From NCBI RefSeq assembly GCF_017309385.1, contig NZ_JAFJMJ010000002.1:2294001-2358000 (forward strand): a DNA stretch of 64,000 bases, read 5' to 3'. The notes below the pieces were generated by a model that was not told the origin of the DNA, did no database searches, and saw nothing but the letters and a program-made list of their open reading frames with translations. The first letter of the stretch is position 1. Each line of letters begins with the position of its first letter. The translations under genes were made by a program, and so were the position numbers. Positions 32,240 through 49,611 of this stretch are shown piece by piece. This DNA comes from Amycolatopsis sp. 195334CR. GTDB taxonomy: Bacteria; Actinomycetota; Actinomycetes; Mycobacteriales; Pseudonocardiaceae.

Positions 32240-34701
32240 GCGTCGAGTTCTTCGAGCAGCACGGCCTCCACGACCGCGGCGAACTCGCCGAGCGTCTGGT
32301 TGTCCAGCACGGCCATCATCGGCACGTCCACCTCCAGCACCGCCTTGACCCTGGCCATCAGCTGGGTGATCAGCAGGGAATGCCCGCCGAGGTCGAAAAA
32401 GTTGTCCACCACCCCGACCCGCTCCACCCCGAGCACGTCGATCCACAGCTCCGCGAGCGCCTTCTCCACCGGCGTGCCGGGCTCGACGTAGGGCACCGGC
32501 TCCTTCGGCGCGGGCAGCGCGCGGCGGTCGAGCTTGCCGTTCGGGGTCACCGGCAGCTCGTCCAGCACGACGACCTGCGAGGGCACCATGTACGCGGGCA
32601 GCCGCCGCGCGAGCTGGTCGCGCACCTCGGCCGGGTCCGGGTCGTCGCCGGGCGTGCGGACCACGTACCCGACCAGCTGCGCGCCCTGCACCAGCGCCAC
32701 CGCCGAGGCGACGCCGGGCGCCGCGGTCAGCGCGGCCTCCACCTCGCCCAGCTCGATCCGGAACCCGCGCAGCTTGACCTGGTCGTCCTGCCTGCCCAGG
32801 AACTCGATGGTGCCGTCGGGCCAGTACTTCGCGCGGTCCCCGGTGCGGTACAGCCGCGCGCCGAGCCGGTCGCTGAACGGGTCCGGGATGAACTTCTCGG
32901 CGGTCTTCTCCGGATCACCGTGGTAGCCGAGGGCCAGGCAGTCCCCGCCGATGAACAGGTCACCGGGCGCGCCGACCACCGCGGGCCGCAGCGCACCGTC
33001 GAGCACGTAGTAGCGCGCGTTGTCGATCGGCCTGCCGTAGGGAATGCTGGCCCAGCCCGGATCCACGCGCTCGACCGGGAAGGAGTTCGACCAGATCGCC
33101 GCCTCGGTCGCCCCGCCCAGCGCGATCACCCGCGCCCCGCCGAACGCCGCGCGCACCGAATCCGGCAGCGTCACCGGAACCCAGTCACCGCTGAGGAACA
33201 CCAGCCGCAGCGAATGCTCCGCGCGCGGCCCGCGCAGCGTGAAGAACGGCTCCAGCTGTTGCAGTGCCGCCGGCGCCGAGTCCCAGAAGGTGATCGGCTC
33301 CTCGGCCAGGATGGACAGCAGCCGGCGCGGGTCGCGGATCTCCTCGTCGGTGGCCACCCGGACGCTCCCGCCCGCGGCCAGCACGCCGAACACGTCGTAG
33401 ACCGACAGGTCGAACCCCAGCGAGGTGATGAACAGGACCCGGTCGGCCGGGCCCATGCCGTGGGTGGTGTTGACCCATTCGATCAGGTTCACCACTGGCG
33501 CGTGGGAAAGCAGCACGCCCTTCGGGGTGCCGGTAGAACCGGAGGTGAAGATGACGTAGGCCAGGTCGTCCGGCTGCGCCCGCCGCGGCTCACCGGCGGA
33601 GTCCGCCAGCGCCCAGCCCTCGCTGCCGTCCGGTTCACCGAGCCACAGGATCTCCCGCTCGCCGAGTTCGCGGGCGGCGGCCACCTGGTCGCGGTCGGTG
33701 ATCAACACCGGCGCGTTCAGCGTGGCCAGCAGTTCCCGCGCGCGTTCGGTGGGCAGCGACGGCTCGATCGGCGCGTAGGCGGCCCCGGCCTTGAGCACCC
33801 CGAGCAACGCGACGACGGTGTGCACGGACCGGCGCAACCGCAGCGCCACGAAGTCACCCGGGCCGACCCCGGCCGCGGCGAGGCGGCGGGCCAGCTTCCC
33901 GGCCGCGGTGTCGAGTTCGGCGTAGGTCAGCCGCTCGGCGCCCTGGAGCACGGCGAGCGCGTCCGGGGTGCGGGCGGCCTGGCGCTCCACCAGTTCGTGG
34001 ATGCACGCGGGGGTTCGCGCCACCGCGGTGTCGTTCCACTCGTGGGTGATCCGGTGCTGTTCGGCGGGGGAGAGCACGCTGAACTCGTGCAGCGGGGTGG
34101 CGCCGGTGCGGGCGACCATCTCGGTCAGCACCGCGTCGAGGTCGTCGAGCAGGCGGCGCGCGTCGGCCTCGCCGATCCGGCCCGCCGCGTACGCCAGCCG
34201 CAGCCGGACGTTCGGCTCGTCGAGGTCCAGGCGCAGTTCGAGGGCGTGCTCGGTGCCGGTGCCGTGGTCCCAGCGGACCACCTTGTCGAACAAGGCGGTG
34301 CCCTCGGCCAGCCCGGCGATTTCGGCGAGTTCGGCTTCGGTCGGCGCCGGCTCGGCGAGCCCGGCTTCGAGCTGGGCGCGCAGGCTCGCGAAGAACGCGG
34401 TCAGCGGCAGGTCGTGCCGCAGGCGCACGCGCAGCGGCGTCGGCCGGTCCACCCCGGCCGGGCGCACCCCGAACACCACGTCGTCGGTGCCCGCGTGCGC
34501 GGCCAGCACCAAGGTCCACGCCGCCACCACCACGTGCTCGGGCGGCACCCCCGCGGGCGCGCCCGCCTGCTTGAGCCCGGCCAGCGACGCGGACTCGCGC
34601 TCGGCCACGGCGTCAGCGTGCGCGTCGGTACCCCGTTCCCCGCCGAGCCGCGTCGGCTCGGCGAAGCCGGTCAGCCGATCGGTCCAGAATTCCCGGTTCA
34701 C
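32236..34701 (-). CDS. NRPS module with half condensation domain: partial C - A (Cys-like) - T
   Basis: An 821-aa protein. Residues 1-~225 resemble only the C-terminal lobe of a condensation domain (FWTDRLTGF; VVVAAWTLVLAAHAG) and lack HHxxxDG. The A domain (~235-700) has FTSGSTGTPKG and the cysteine-type sequence FDLSVYDVFG, FLSGDW and GGATEAAIWSN. By-eye code is D-L-Y-D-F-S-L-I-W-K against the classic Cys code DLYNLSLIWK. The T domain (~735-800) has GGHSLL. The GTG start is supported by AGGAGG at 34707-34712, which overlaps the racemase stop, so the short N-terminus is real. The missing condensation function is probably supplied by the C-terminal C domain of the PKS-NRPS. Confidence 0.9.
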   Translation of the reverse strand: MNREFWTDRLTGFAEPTRLGGERGTDAHADAVAERESASLAGLKQAGAPAGVPPEHVVVAAWTLVLAAHAGTDDVVFGVRPAGVDRPTPLRVRLRHDLPLTAFFASLRAQLEAGLAEPAPTEAELAEIAGLAEGTALFDKVVRWDHGTGTEHALELRLDLDEPNVRLRLAYAAGRIGEADARRLLDDLDAVLTEMVARTGATPLHEFSVLSPAEQHRITHEWNDTAVARTPACIHELVERQAARTPDALAVLQGAERLTYAELDTAAGKLARRLAAAGVGPGDFVALRLRRSVHTVVALLGVLKAGAAYAPIEPSLPTERARELLATLNAPVLITDRDQVAAARELGEREILWLGEPDGSEGWALADSAGEPRRAQPDDLAYVIFTSGSTGTPKGVLLSHAPVVNLIEWVNTTHGMGPADRVLFITSLGFDLSVYDVFGVLAAGGSVRVATDEEIRDPRRLLSILAEEPITFWDSAPAALQQLEPFFTLRGPRAEHSLRLVFLSGDWVPVTLPDSVRAAFGGARVIALGGATEAAIWSNSFPVERVDPGWASIPYGRPIDNARYYVLDGALRPAVVGAPGDLFIGGDCLALGYHGDPEKTAEKFIPDPFSDRLGARLYRTGDRAKYWPDGTIEFLGRQDDQVKLRGFRIELGEVEAALTAAPGVASAVALVQGAQLVGYVVRTPGDDPDPAEVRDQLARRLPAYMVPSQVVVLDELPVTPNGKLDRRALPAPKEPVPYVEPGTPVEKALAELWIDVLGVERVGVVDNFFDLGGHSLLITQLMARVKAVLEVDVPMMAVLDNQTLGEFAAVVEAVLLEELDA

Positions 34702-34710
34702 CAGGGCCTC

Positions 34711-35409
34711 CTAAGCCTCGAGCAGTTTCGGAAGGTCGTTCGCGATGGAGCGCAGGGGGTCGACCACCAGCGGGCCGCCACCGCGGGCCTGCCACCAGCG
34801 GGTCAGCAGGTGCACCTCGGTGCAGCCGGCGATCACGCCCCGGCAGCCGTACTGCACCACCAGCTCCTCGACCGCCCCGGCCAGCGCGGTGCTCACCGGT
34901 TCGCGCTTGAGCCGGTAGAGCAGCCGGTGGATCTCGTCCTGGGTGCCCGCCGGTGGCAGCAGCACCCGGTGCGCCACCGCGGGCCAGCGCGGGTTCGACT
35001 CGAACACCTTCGCCGCGCGCGTACCGCTGGTGGCCAGCATCAGGAACGGGCCGTCGCCGCCGACCTCCAGGTCGTCGAGCACCACCTCGACCAGTGAGAT
35101 CAACCGGTCCCGCAGCTCGGGGCCGAGCCAGCGGGTGAAGTGGTGCGCGGTGACGCAGGTGAGCACGATCCGGGTGGCGCCCTGATCGGCCAGGCTCTGC
35201 AACCGGTGCCGCAGGCGCGCGGTGAACTCCTGGTCGCGGCCGGCGAGAATGGCTTCGGTGCGGTCGGGGAACGCCGGGTCGGAGTCGAGCAGGCAGTGCG
35301 GCAGTTCCTGCTCGGCCGAGGGCCCGTGCCGTTCGTCCGCGGTCTCGTAGACGGTGCGGAGGAACTCGGCCGAGGCGTAGGGCCCCATGCCGCCGAGAAT
35401 GCCGAGCAT
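34711..35409 (-). CDS. Aspartate/glutamate racemase family protein
   Basis: A 232-aa cofactor-independent racemase. It begins MLGILGGMGPYASAEF and contains both cysteine motifs: TCVTAHH (usual CNTAHxx, with Val replacing Asn) and GCTEVHLL. Such enzymes interconvert L and D acidic amino acids using two Cys as acid/base. It is the first gene of the left arm of the lipopeptide cluster and touches the downstream NRPS ribosome site, so it likely provides a D-amino acid for the peptide, as no epimerase domain is seen in the NRPSs. The ATG at 35409 follows GGAGGG. The Asn-to-Val change could alter substrate range. Confidence 0.87.
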   Translation of the reverse strand: MLGILGGMGPYASAEFLRTVYETADERHGPSAEQELPHCLLDSDPAFPDRTEAILAGRDQEFTARLRHRLQSLADQGATRIVLTCVTAHHFTRWLGPELRDRLISLVEVVLDDLEVGGDGPFLMLATSGTRAAKVFESNPRWPAVAHRVLLPPAGTQDEIHRLLYRLKREPVSTALAGAVEELVVQYGCRGVIAGCTEVHLLTRWWQARGGGPLVVDPLRSIANDLPKLLEA

Positions 35410-35508
35410 CTTTTCCCTCCTCGAGCCAGCTGGACACCGCCGACGAGTGTCGCGCCTCGTCACGGCTTTTCGGTGCGGCCGGGGCAGGGTTTAGAAATCC
35501 CCTTAGAG

Positions 35509-35544
35509 CGTGCCGCGTGGCCCTGGCCACCTCCGGCGGGCACG
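35509..35544. promoter_or_regulatory. Nested inverted repeats in the divergent promoter region of the lipopeptide cluster
   Basis: GTGGCC-CT-GGCCAC (35517-35530) is a perfect 14-bp palindrome, flanked by CGTGCC (35509-35514) and GGCACG (35539-35544). It lies in the 225-bp gap between the racemase (-) and PKS-NRPS (+) starts, so a single protein bound here could control both arms. No -35/-10 boxes are convincing. Confidence 0.4.
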
Positions 35545-35634
35545 GCTATGCATGAACCTCGCGGATCCTATTGAGCGCTGGGGGCGGCGTTGCTGGCTTC
35601 GCACACCCGATCCGTGAGCAGAAGGGGCTTCCCC

Positions 35635-44619
<8,985 letters not shown>

Positions 44620-44632
44620 AAGGGCAGGGAAG

Positions 44633-44848
44633 ATGAGCGACGAGCAGCACGGCCGGTACCGGGTCGTGGTCAACCACGAGGAGCAGTACTCCATCTGGCC
44701 GGAGAACCGCGAGAACCCGGCGGGCTGGCGGGACGCGGGCAAGGCCGGGAACAAGGACGAGTGCCTCGCCTTCGTCAGCGAGGTGTGGACCGACATGCGG
44801 CCGCTGAGCCTGCGGGTGCGGACGGAGGCACGCACCCATGCCGGTTAA
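44633..44848 (+). CDS. MbtH-like protein
   Basis: A 71-aa MbtH family protein with [31 protein letters not shown] in the expected order. MbtH proteins bind adenylation domains and are needed for their folding or activity, so it likely serves the A domains of all three synthetases here. It starts 13 nt after the PKS-NRPS stop and overlaps the acyl ligase gene by 11 nt, fixing it in the right-arm operon. Confidence 0.95.
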   Translation: MSDEQHGRYRVVVNHEEQYSIWPENRENPAGWRDAGKAGNKDECLAFVSEVWTDMRPLSLRVRTEARTHAG

Positions 44849-46505
44849 CCACGCGCTGCGCCCCGACCAGGGACACCGCACGCTGGCGGACGTGCTCGCC
44901 CGCAACCTGCCCGAACGCGCCGAGCAACGGGCCGTCGTGGTGCTCGACCGCGACGGCCGCGAAGTCTCGGAAGCCACCTACGGCGAACTGGACCGCCGCG
45001 TGCGCGCGCTGGCCGCGCTGCTGCAGCAGGTCGTCGCGCCCGGGGAGCGGGCGCTGGTGATGGCCCCGACCGGGCTCGACTTCCTGACCGGGTTCTTCGC
45101 CTGCGCCTACGCCGGGGTGGTCGGCGTGCCGGTGCCACCGCCGGAAGCGGGCGCCAAGCAGCTCGCCCGGTTGCGCAGCATCGTGAAGGACGCTTCTCCG
45201 GCCGCGATCCTGACTACTGCGGGCATTGCTGGTTCGGAGGCGGCGTCGGAGTTCGGGTCCGCGCAGTTGATCGTGGTGTCCGAAGTGGATGATCAGCTGG
45301 CGGAGCTGTGGACGGATCCCGGTGTGAGTGGTGGCGATGTCGCGTTCTTGCAGTACACGTCGGGATCCACGGCGGAGCCCAAGGGGGCGATGATCACCCA
45401 CGCCAACGTGGCCGCCAACCTGGCCGCGGTGTGGCAGATGGCGCATGTTGAGCCCTCGCATGAGTTGCGGATCGTCAGCTGGCTGCCGCTGTTCCACGAC
45501 ATGGGGTTGCTGCAGCCGTTGTTGACCTTCTACACCGGCGGGCACCTCGCGCTGATCCCGCCGATGGAGTTCCTGCTGCGGCCCGCGGTGTGGCTGGAGG
45601 GGATGTCGCACTACCGCGGTGAGTTCAGCTGCGCGCCGAACTTCGCTTATGACCTGTGCGTGGCGAAGTTGTCGGAGTCGCAGCGGGCCGGGCTGGACCT
45701 CCGAAGCTGGCGGGCGGCGGTCAACGGGGCGGAACCGGTTCGCCACGACACGATGGCGCGGTTCGCGGAGGCGTTCGGGCCGTGCGGGTTCTCGGAGTCG
45801 GCCATCAATCCGGCGTATGGGCTGGCTGAGGGGATGGTGTACGTCAGCGGGGTGCGGGAGCCGGGGGACGTGCGGTATCTCGATTTGGATGTGGAGGCGC
45901 TGGAGTCGGGGCGGTTGGTACCGGCGGAGGGCGGGCGCCGGATTGTGGGGTGTGGGCGGGTACCGGCGAATCTCTCGGTGCGGGTTGTGGATCCTGGGAC
46001 GGGGCTTCCTGTTGAGGCGGACCGGCCGGGGGAGGTCTTGATTGCTGGGGAGAGTATTGCGGCGGGGTATTGGCAGCGGCCGGAAGCCACCGCGGCGAAG
46101 TTTGGTGGGGGGTGGTTGCGTACTGGGGATTTGGGGTTTGTGTATGAAGGCCAGCTCTTTGTGCTCGGTCGCCTTGATGACATGATTATTGTGGATGGGC
46201 GCAATCATTATCCGCAGGATATTGAGCTGACGGTCGGGGAGAGCCACGAACTGCTCGATCCGAGTCGGTGTGCGGCCTTTGCGTATGAAGTGGATGGTCA
46301 GACTCGGGTCGGGATTCTCGCCGAGACGGCTCGGGGGGTGCCGGTCGACTCACCTGAGGAGGTCACGGAGGCTGTTCGGGCGGCGGTGGTCGCTGGGCAT
46401 CAGTTGGGGGCGGTCGTGCGGATCTTGAAGCCCGGTGGGTTGCCCCGGACGACCAGCGGGAAGGTGCAGAGGGCCAGGAGTCGGGCGCTCTTTCTCGAGT
46501 GGTAG
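44838..46505 (+). CDS. Fatty-acyl-AMP ligase (FAAL)
   Basis: A 555-aa adenylating enzyme. It has the P-loop [14 protein letters not shown], the substrate-site motif [12 protein letters not shown], the A5-like [18 protein letters not shown], and the [16 protein letters not shown] hinge (here [13 protein letters not shown]) typical of FAALs. Such enzymes activate a free fatty acid as acyl-AMP and load it onto an ACP, here most likely ACP1 of the PKS-NRPS. In the iturin synthetase the equivalent domain is fused to the N-terminus. Codon use changes to AT-richer codons after about 45190, unlike the rest of the cluster. Confidence 0.92.
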   Translation: MPVNHALRPDQGHRTLADVLARNLPERAEQRAVVVLDRDGREVSEATYGELDRRVRALAALLQQVVAPGERALVMAPTGLDFLTGFFACAYAGVVGVPVPPPEAGAKQLARLRSIVKDASPAAILTTAGIAGSEAASEFGSAQLIVVSEVDDQLAELWTDPGVSGGDVAFLQYTSGSTAEPKGAMITHANVAANLAAVWQMAHVEPSHELRIVSWLPLFHDMGLLQPLLTFYTGGHLALIPPMEFLLRPAVWLEGMSHYRGEFSCAPNFAYDLCVAKLSESQRAGLDLRSWRAAVNGAEPVRHDTMARFAEAFGPCGFSESAINPAYGLAEGMVYVSGVREPGDVRYLDLDVEALESGRLVPAEGGRRIVGCGRVPANLSVRVVDPGTGLPVEADRPGEVLIAGESIAAGYWQRPEATAAKFGGGWLRTGDLGFVYEGQLFVLGRLDDMIIVDGRNHYPQDIELTVGESHELLDPSRCAAFAYEVDGQTRVGILAETARGVPVDSPEEVTEAVRAAVVAGHQLGAVVRILKPGGLPRTTSGKVQRARSRALFLEW

Positions 46506-46507
46506 GA

Positions 46508-46529
46508 GGGGTGGCCGCCCCGATTTTTT
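46508..46529 (+). terminator. Intrinsic terminator after the acyl-AMP ligase
   Basis: GGGGT-GGCC-GCCCC (46508-46521) followed by GA and six T (46524-46529), beginning 2 nt after the ligase stop. This is a textbook rho-independent terminator for the right arm of the lipopeptide cluster. Confidence 0.75.
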
Positions 46530-46538
46530 AGTGTGACT

Positions 46539-46597
46539 ACGGCGAAGACCCTGATGTCAAGGCGGGAAAGATGCCTTGACATCAGGGTCTTCGCCGT
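46539..46597. repeat. Long perfect hairpin, 25-bp arms
   Basis: ACGGCGAAGACCCTGATGTC... (46539-46563) is exactly complementary to 46573-46597, with a 9-nt loop. It lies between convergent ligase and HTH_42 genes. It may be a second terminator or a dispersed palindromic element; no T tract follows on either strand. Confidence 0.7.
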
Positions 46598-46644
46598 GTT
46601 TGGGCTGTGGATCGGGGGCGGGGAGGTGTGGGCGGGTCGTGTGG

Positions 46645-47724
46645 TCAGGTCTCGGTGTGTTGTTTCAGGAATTCTTCTAGGGTCTCGCGTTCGTTGTTGA
46701 GGGCGGATTGTTCTGGTTTGGTGAACGGGCGTAGTTGGTCAATAGTCACCACGCCCGTAGTGGTGGTGGTCCAGGTGGCGGAGACTCGGCCGTCTACCAG
46801 GACTACCCGGGTGCCGGCGACGGAGAGGCCCTTGTGCTCGTCGTCGATGATGCGGGAGCGGTCGTGGTAGCCGAGGATCGCGTTGTCGAAGGCGGGCAGG
46901 AAACGCACGGGGGCGGGGGTGTCCGGGTCCGGGCGCGGGGCGTCCGGCAGGTCCAGTAGTTCCCGGCCGCGTTCGTCGCGGAAGGTGACCAGGTCGTCGC
47001 GCAGGGCGGAGACGGCGGCGGGCAGGCCTGCGACGCCGGACCAGGCGCGGACGTCGGCGGTGGCGGCGGGGCCGTAGGCCGCCAGGTAGCGCCGTACGAG
47101 TGTTTGGCCGACGGGGTCCGTCTCGTCTTGGGGGAGTGGGTCGATTTCTTTGCCCAGCCACGAAGATATCGGCAGGTATCGTGCGCCTGCTTTTTCCTGC
47201 CAGAGGCCGCGCGGGGGTAGCTGCACTGCTGGGATGAGGGCGGCTAGCAGGATTTCGCCCAGGGGGCGGGTGCCTGTCTCCGGCCATTGGGTGGCTACCG
47301 CGCGGGCCAGGTCGCCCATGGTCCGTGGTTGGTCGTCGGCCAGGATTTTTTGGGCTGTGGTGGTGAGTTCCTCCAGGTCTACCCCGGCGAGTTCGGTTCG
47401 GTAGACGCCGAGCACCTTTTGGCGCAGCATGGCGTCGTGGCGGGATCGCCAGGCCAGGGCGTCCGCGGCGGTGACCAGGTGCACCGTGCGGCGCATCAGG
47501 TGGGTGCGTACTACCTGCCGTGTGGTGAGCAGGTCCGAGAGTTCTGCCGGGTTGAATCCGCGCAGTCGCGAGAACAGTCCGAAGAACGGTTCCTGTGGTT
47601 CTTGGGCCTGCATCCCGCACAGGTGGGTGACCGCGTCGAGTGCTGAGACGTCCGCGTGGTCGAGCAGGAACTGCCGCGCCAGGGTGGCGCGGTTGAGCGC
47701 CCGGGTGCTGAGTACGCCGGTCAT
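46645..47724 (-). CDS. Winged-helix HTH_42 protein (AlkZ-like DNA glycosylase family)
   Basis: A 359-aa protein of the HTH_42 superfamily. It starts LSTRALNRATLARQFLLD and has the QxQ motif in HLCGMQAQEPQEPFFGLF, which in AlkZ/YcaQ glycosylases is catalytic. It continues with VRTHLMRRTVHLVTAADALAW and ends with the ILGYHDRSRIID region. AlkZ excises bulky adducts and crosslinks and protects some producers from their own product; many relatives in actinomycetes are uncharacterised. The ATG at 47724 follows GAGGGGAC. Its base composition is lower in GC than average, like the adjoining end of the ligase gene. Confidence 0.85.
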   Translation of the reverse strand: MTGVLSTRALNRATLARQFLLDHADVSALDAVTHLCGMQAQEPQEPFFGLFSRLRGFNPAELSDLLTTRQVVRTHLMRRTVHLVTAADALAWRSRHDAMLRQKVLGVYRTELAGVDLEELTTTAQKILADDQPRTMGDLARAVATQWPETGTRPLGEILLAALIPAVQLPPRGLWQEKAGARYLPISSWLGKEIDPLPQDETDPVGQTLVRRYLAAYGPAATADVRAWSGVAGLPAAVSALRDDLVTFRDERGRELLDLPDAPRPDPDTPAPVRFLPAFDNAILGYHDRSRIIDDEHKGLSVAGTRVVLVDGRVSATWTTTTTGVVTIDQLRPFTKPEQSALNNERETLEEFLKQHTET

Positions 47725-47737
47725 GCCGTCCCCTCGA

Positions 47738-48301
47738 TCAGCTCTGCGTCTGGCCGTCGATCGTTTCACGCAGGATGTCCGCGTGCCCGGCGTGCTGCGA
47801 GGTTTCGGCGATCAGGTGCATCAGCGTCCGGCGCACGCTCCGGCTGGCACCCGGCTCGTACCACGGGGCTTCGGGTAGCGGGTGCGCCGCCGAGAGGTCG
47901 TCGACCCCGGCGATGATCTCCTCGGTTCGGGCGGCGACCTCCTCGTACCGCGCGATCACCCCGGCCAGTGTTTCCCCGGGCTGCATCCGGAACTCGTTCC
48001 AGTGGTCGATCGCCCATTGCGGGTACTCGCGCGCGGTCCCGGCCATGAACTCCGCCCAGGTCACGCCCTCGGGCAGGTCGTAACGCACAGTCGACGAGCC
48101 CTCCACGGCCATCCGCACCGCGCTCTCCTCGATGGAGGCCACGTGCTTGATCAACCCGCCGAGGCACAGGGTGCTGGCGGTCGGCTGCTCCCCGGTCTGT
48201 TCGTCGGTGAGGCCCCGGGTGGTGCTGGTAAGCGCGGCGCGGGCGGCGGCGAGTTCGGCGAGCAGGTCGGTCCGCTCGGCGTCGAGGGAGGAGGTGGTCA
48301 C
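47738..48301 (-). CDS. DinB family protein (DUF664)
   Basis: A 187-aa four-helix protein. LGGLIKHVASIEESAVRM and MHLIAETSQHAGHADILRETIDG carry the metal-binding His residues of the DinB/DUF664 fold. Members are thiol-dependent transferases or unknown. The GTG at 48301 is preceded by GAAGGAC. It lies 13 nt upstream of the HTH_42 gene on the same strand, so the two are probably co-transcribed. Confidence 0.88.
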   Translation of the reverse strand: MTTSSLDAERTDLLAELAAARAALTSTTRGLTDEQTGEQPTASTLCLGGLIKHVASIEESAVRMAVEGSSTVRYDLPEGVTWAEFMAGTAREYPQWAIDHWNEFRMQPGETLAGVIARYEEVAARTEEIIAGVDDLSAAHPLPEAPWYEPGASRSVRRTLMHLIAETSQHAGHADILRETIDGQTQS

Positions 48302-48384
48302 GGCAGCGTCCTTCGGGTCGGTGGTGTCCGGTACCGCACCAGCCTCGCAGGAGAAGCGGCCAGGGTGTGTCCTAATGCCCGGAT

Positions 48385-48413
48385 CGCCGGTACGCCGTCG
48401 TGGCGTACCGGCG
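48385..48413 (-). terminator. Hairpin downstream of the monooxygenase gene
   Basis: CGCCGGTACGCC (48385-48396) pairs perfectly with GGCGTACCGGCG (48402-48413) around a 5-nt loop, 8 nt after the end of the monooxygenase gene on the - strand. There is no T tract, but such GC-rich hairpins commonly end actinomycete operons. Confidence 0.5.
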
Positions 48414-48421
48414 AAGCGGGG

Positions 48422-48748
48422 TCAGTCGCGGACGGCCAGCTCGCCCAGTTCGGACCAGTCGTCCTGGTCGACCTTCGCGTTGACGATCCTGGGCGTTTCC
48501 GCCAGGTACGGCGGCAGGTCGCGCTGCGCGGCCTTGAAGTGCTCCGAACCCACGTGCGCGGCCCCGGCGTCGTCGTCGCGGAACGCCTCGACCAGCACGT
48601 ACTCGTTCGGGTCGTCGAGGCTGCGCGACCAGTCGTACCAGAGGCAGCCCGGTTCGGCCCGGGTCGCCTCGGTGAACGCGCGCGAGATCTCCGGCCACCG
48701 GTCCGCGTGCTCGGGGCGGACCCGGAACTTCGCGGTAATGAAGATCAT
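48422..48748 (-). CDS. Antibiotic biosynthesis monooxygenase (ABM) domain protein
   Basis: A 108-aa single-domain protein of the YgiN/ABM type: FITAKFRVRPEHADRW, EPGCLWYDWSRSLDDPNEYVLVEAF, and HVGSEHFKAA. These form ferredoxin-like dimers and may oxidise quinone-like compounds without a cofactor, or serve other small-molecule roles. It follows the acetoin-reductase-like gene by 15 nt, forming a two-gene operon. Confidence 0.9.
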   Translation of the reverse strand: MIFITAKFRVRPEHADRWPEISRAFTEATRAEPGCLWYDWSRSLDDPNEYVLVEAFRDDDAGAAHVGSEHFKAAQRDLPPYLAETPRIVNAKVDQDDWSELGELAVRD

Positions 48749-48763
48749 CTCTCTCCTTTCGGG

Positions 48764-49540
48764 TCAGGCGAACTGGATTCCACCATCGATCATCACCGAC
48801 TGCCCGGTCATGTAGTCCGAATCGGGGGAGGCCAGGTACGAAACGTAGGACGCCACGTCCTCCGGCACCGACACCCGGCCGAGGTGGATCAGGTTGGCGT
48901 ACTTCTCGATCGCCTGGCCCTTCCGGATGCCCTCGGACTCGGCGAGCTTCTCGTCGATCAGGTCCCACATCGCGGTCCCGACGATGCCGGGGCAGTAGGC
49001 GTTGACCGTGATGCCGTGCTTGGCCCACTCCATCGCCGCGGCCTGGGTCAGCCCGCGCACCGCCCACTTCGACGCCGAGTAGTGCCCGAGCAGCGCGAAC
49101 GGCCGGTGCGCCACGATCGACGCCGCACCGATGATCTTGCCGCCGCCGCCCTGCGCGATCATCTGCTTGGCCGCGGCCTGGTAGCACAGGAAGATGCCGC
49201 GGGCGTTGATCGCCATCATCCGGTCCCAGTCCTCCGGGGTCACCTCGAGCAGCGGCAGCACCTGCGCGATGCCCGCGTTCGCCACCATCACCTCCAGCGA
49301 GCCCAGCGCGTCCACGGTCTCGGCGACCATGCGGGTGACCGACTCCGGGTCCGACACGTCCGCGGTGATCACCGCCGAGCGGCGGCCGGCGTCGCGGATC
49401 TCCTTGGCCACGGTCTCCAACTCGCCCGCGTTCGCCGGGATGTCGTTGACCGCGACGTCGTGCCCGTCGGCGGCGAGCCGCAGCGCGATCCCCTTCCCGA
49501 TCCCTCGGGCCGCACCGGTGACGAGTACGTTCTTGCTCAT
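48764..49540 (-). CDS. Acetoin reductase/2,3-butanediol dehydrogenase-like SDR
   Basis: A 258-aa SDR with TGAARGIGKGIAL, the NAG motif (VMVANAGIAQV), catalytic Ser in GAASIVAHRP, YSASKWA, and the acetoin-reductase C-terminal signature VNAYCPGIVGTAMW. The Asp after strand 2 (AVNDIP) suggests NAD(H). Predicted to interconvert acetoin and 2,3-butanediol or a related pair. The ATG at 49540 follows AAAGGAG. A perfect inverted repeat 72 bp upstream and the next gene (XRE-cupin) suggest its control. Confidence 0.88.
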   Translation of the reverse strand: MSKNVLVTGAARGIGKGIALRLAADGHDVAVNDIPANAGELETVAKEIRDAGRRSAVITADVSDPESVTRMVAETVDALGSLEVMVANAGIAQVLPLLEVTPEDWDRMMAINARGIFLCYQAAAKQMIAQGGGGKIIGAASIVAHRPFALLGHYSASKWAVRGLTQAAAMEWAKHGITVNAYCPGIVGTAMWDLIDEKLAESEGIRKGQAIEKYANLIHLGRVSVPEDVASYVSYLASPDSDYMTGQSVMIDGGIQFA

Positions 49541-49611
49541 GCGATGACTCCTTTGTGGTCGCTGGGCCTGAACGGAAAGTAGGCGGGCCCCGGCGGCACC
49601 GGCAGAGTCGC

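Noticed and set aside
35590..35634. Upstream in-frame starts (TTG 35590, GTG 35614) for the PKS-NRPS
   Set aside because: No ribosome site precedes them and the added residues are not like an ACP; GTG 35635 is closer to a purine-rich site. They are not excluded.
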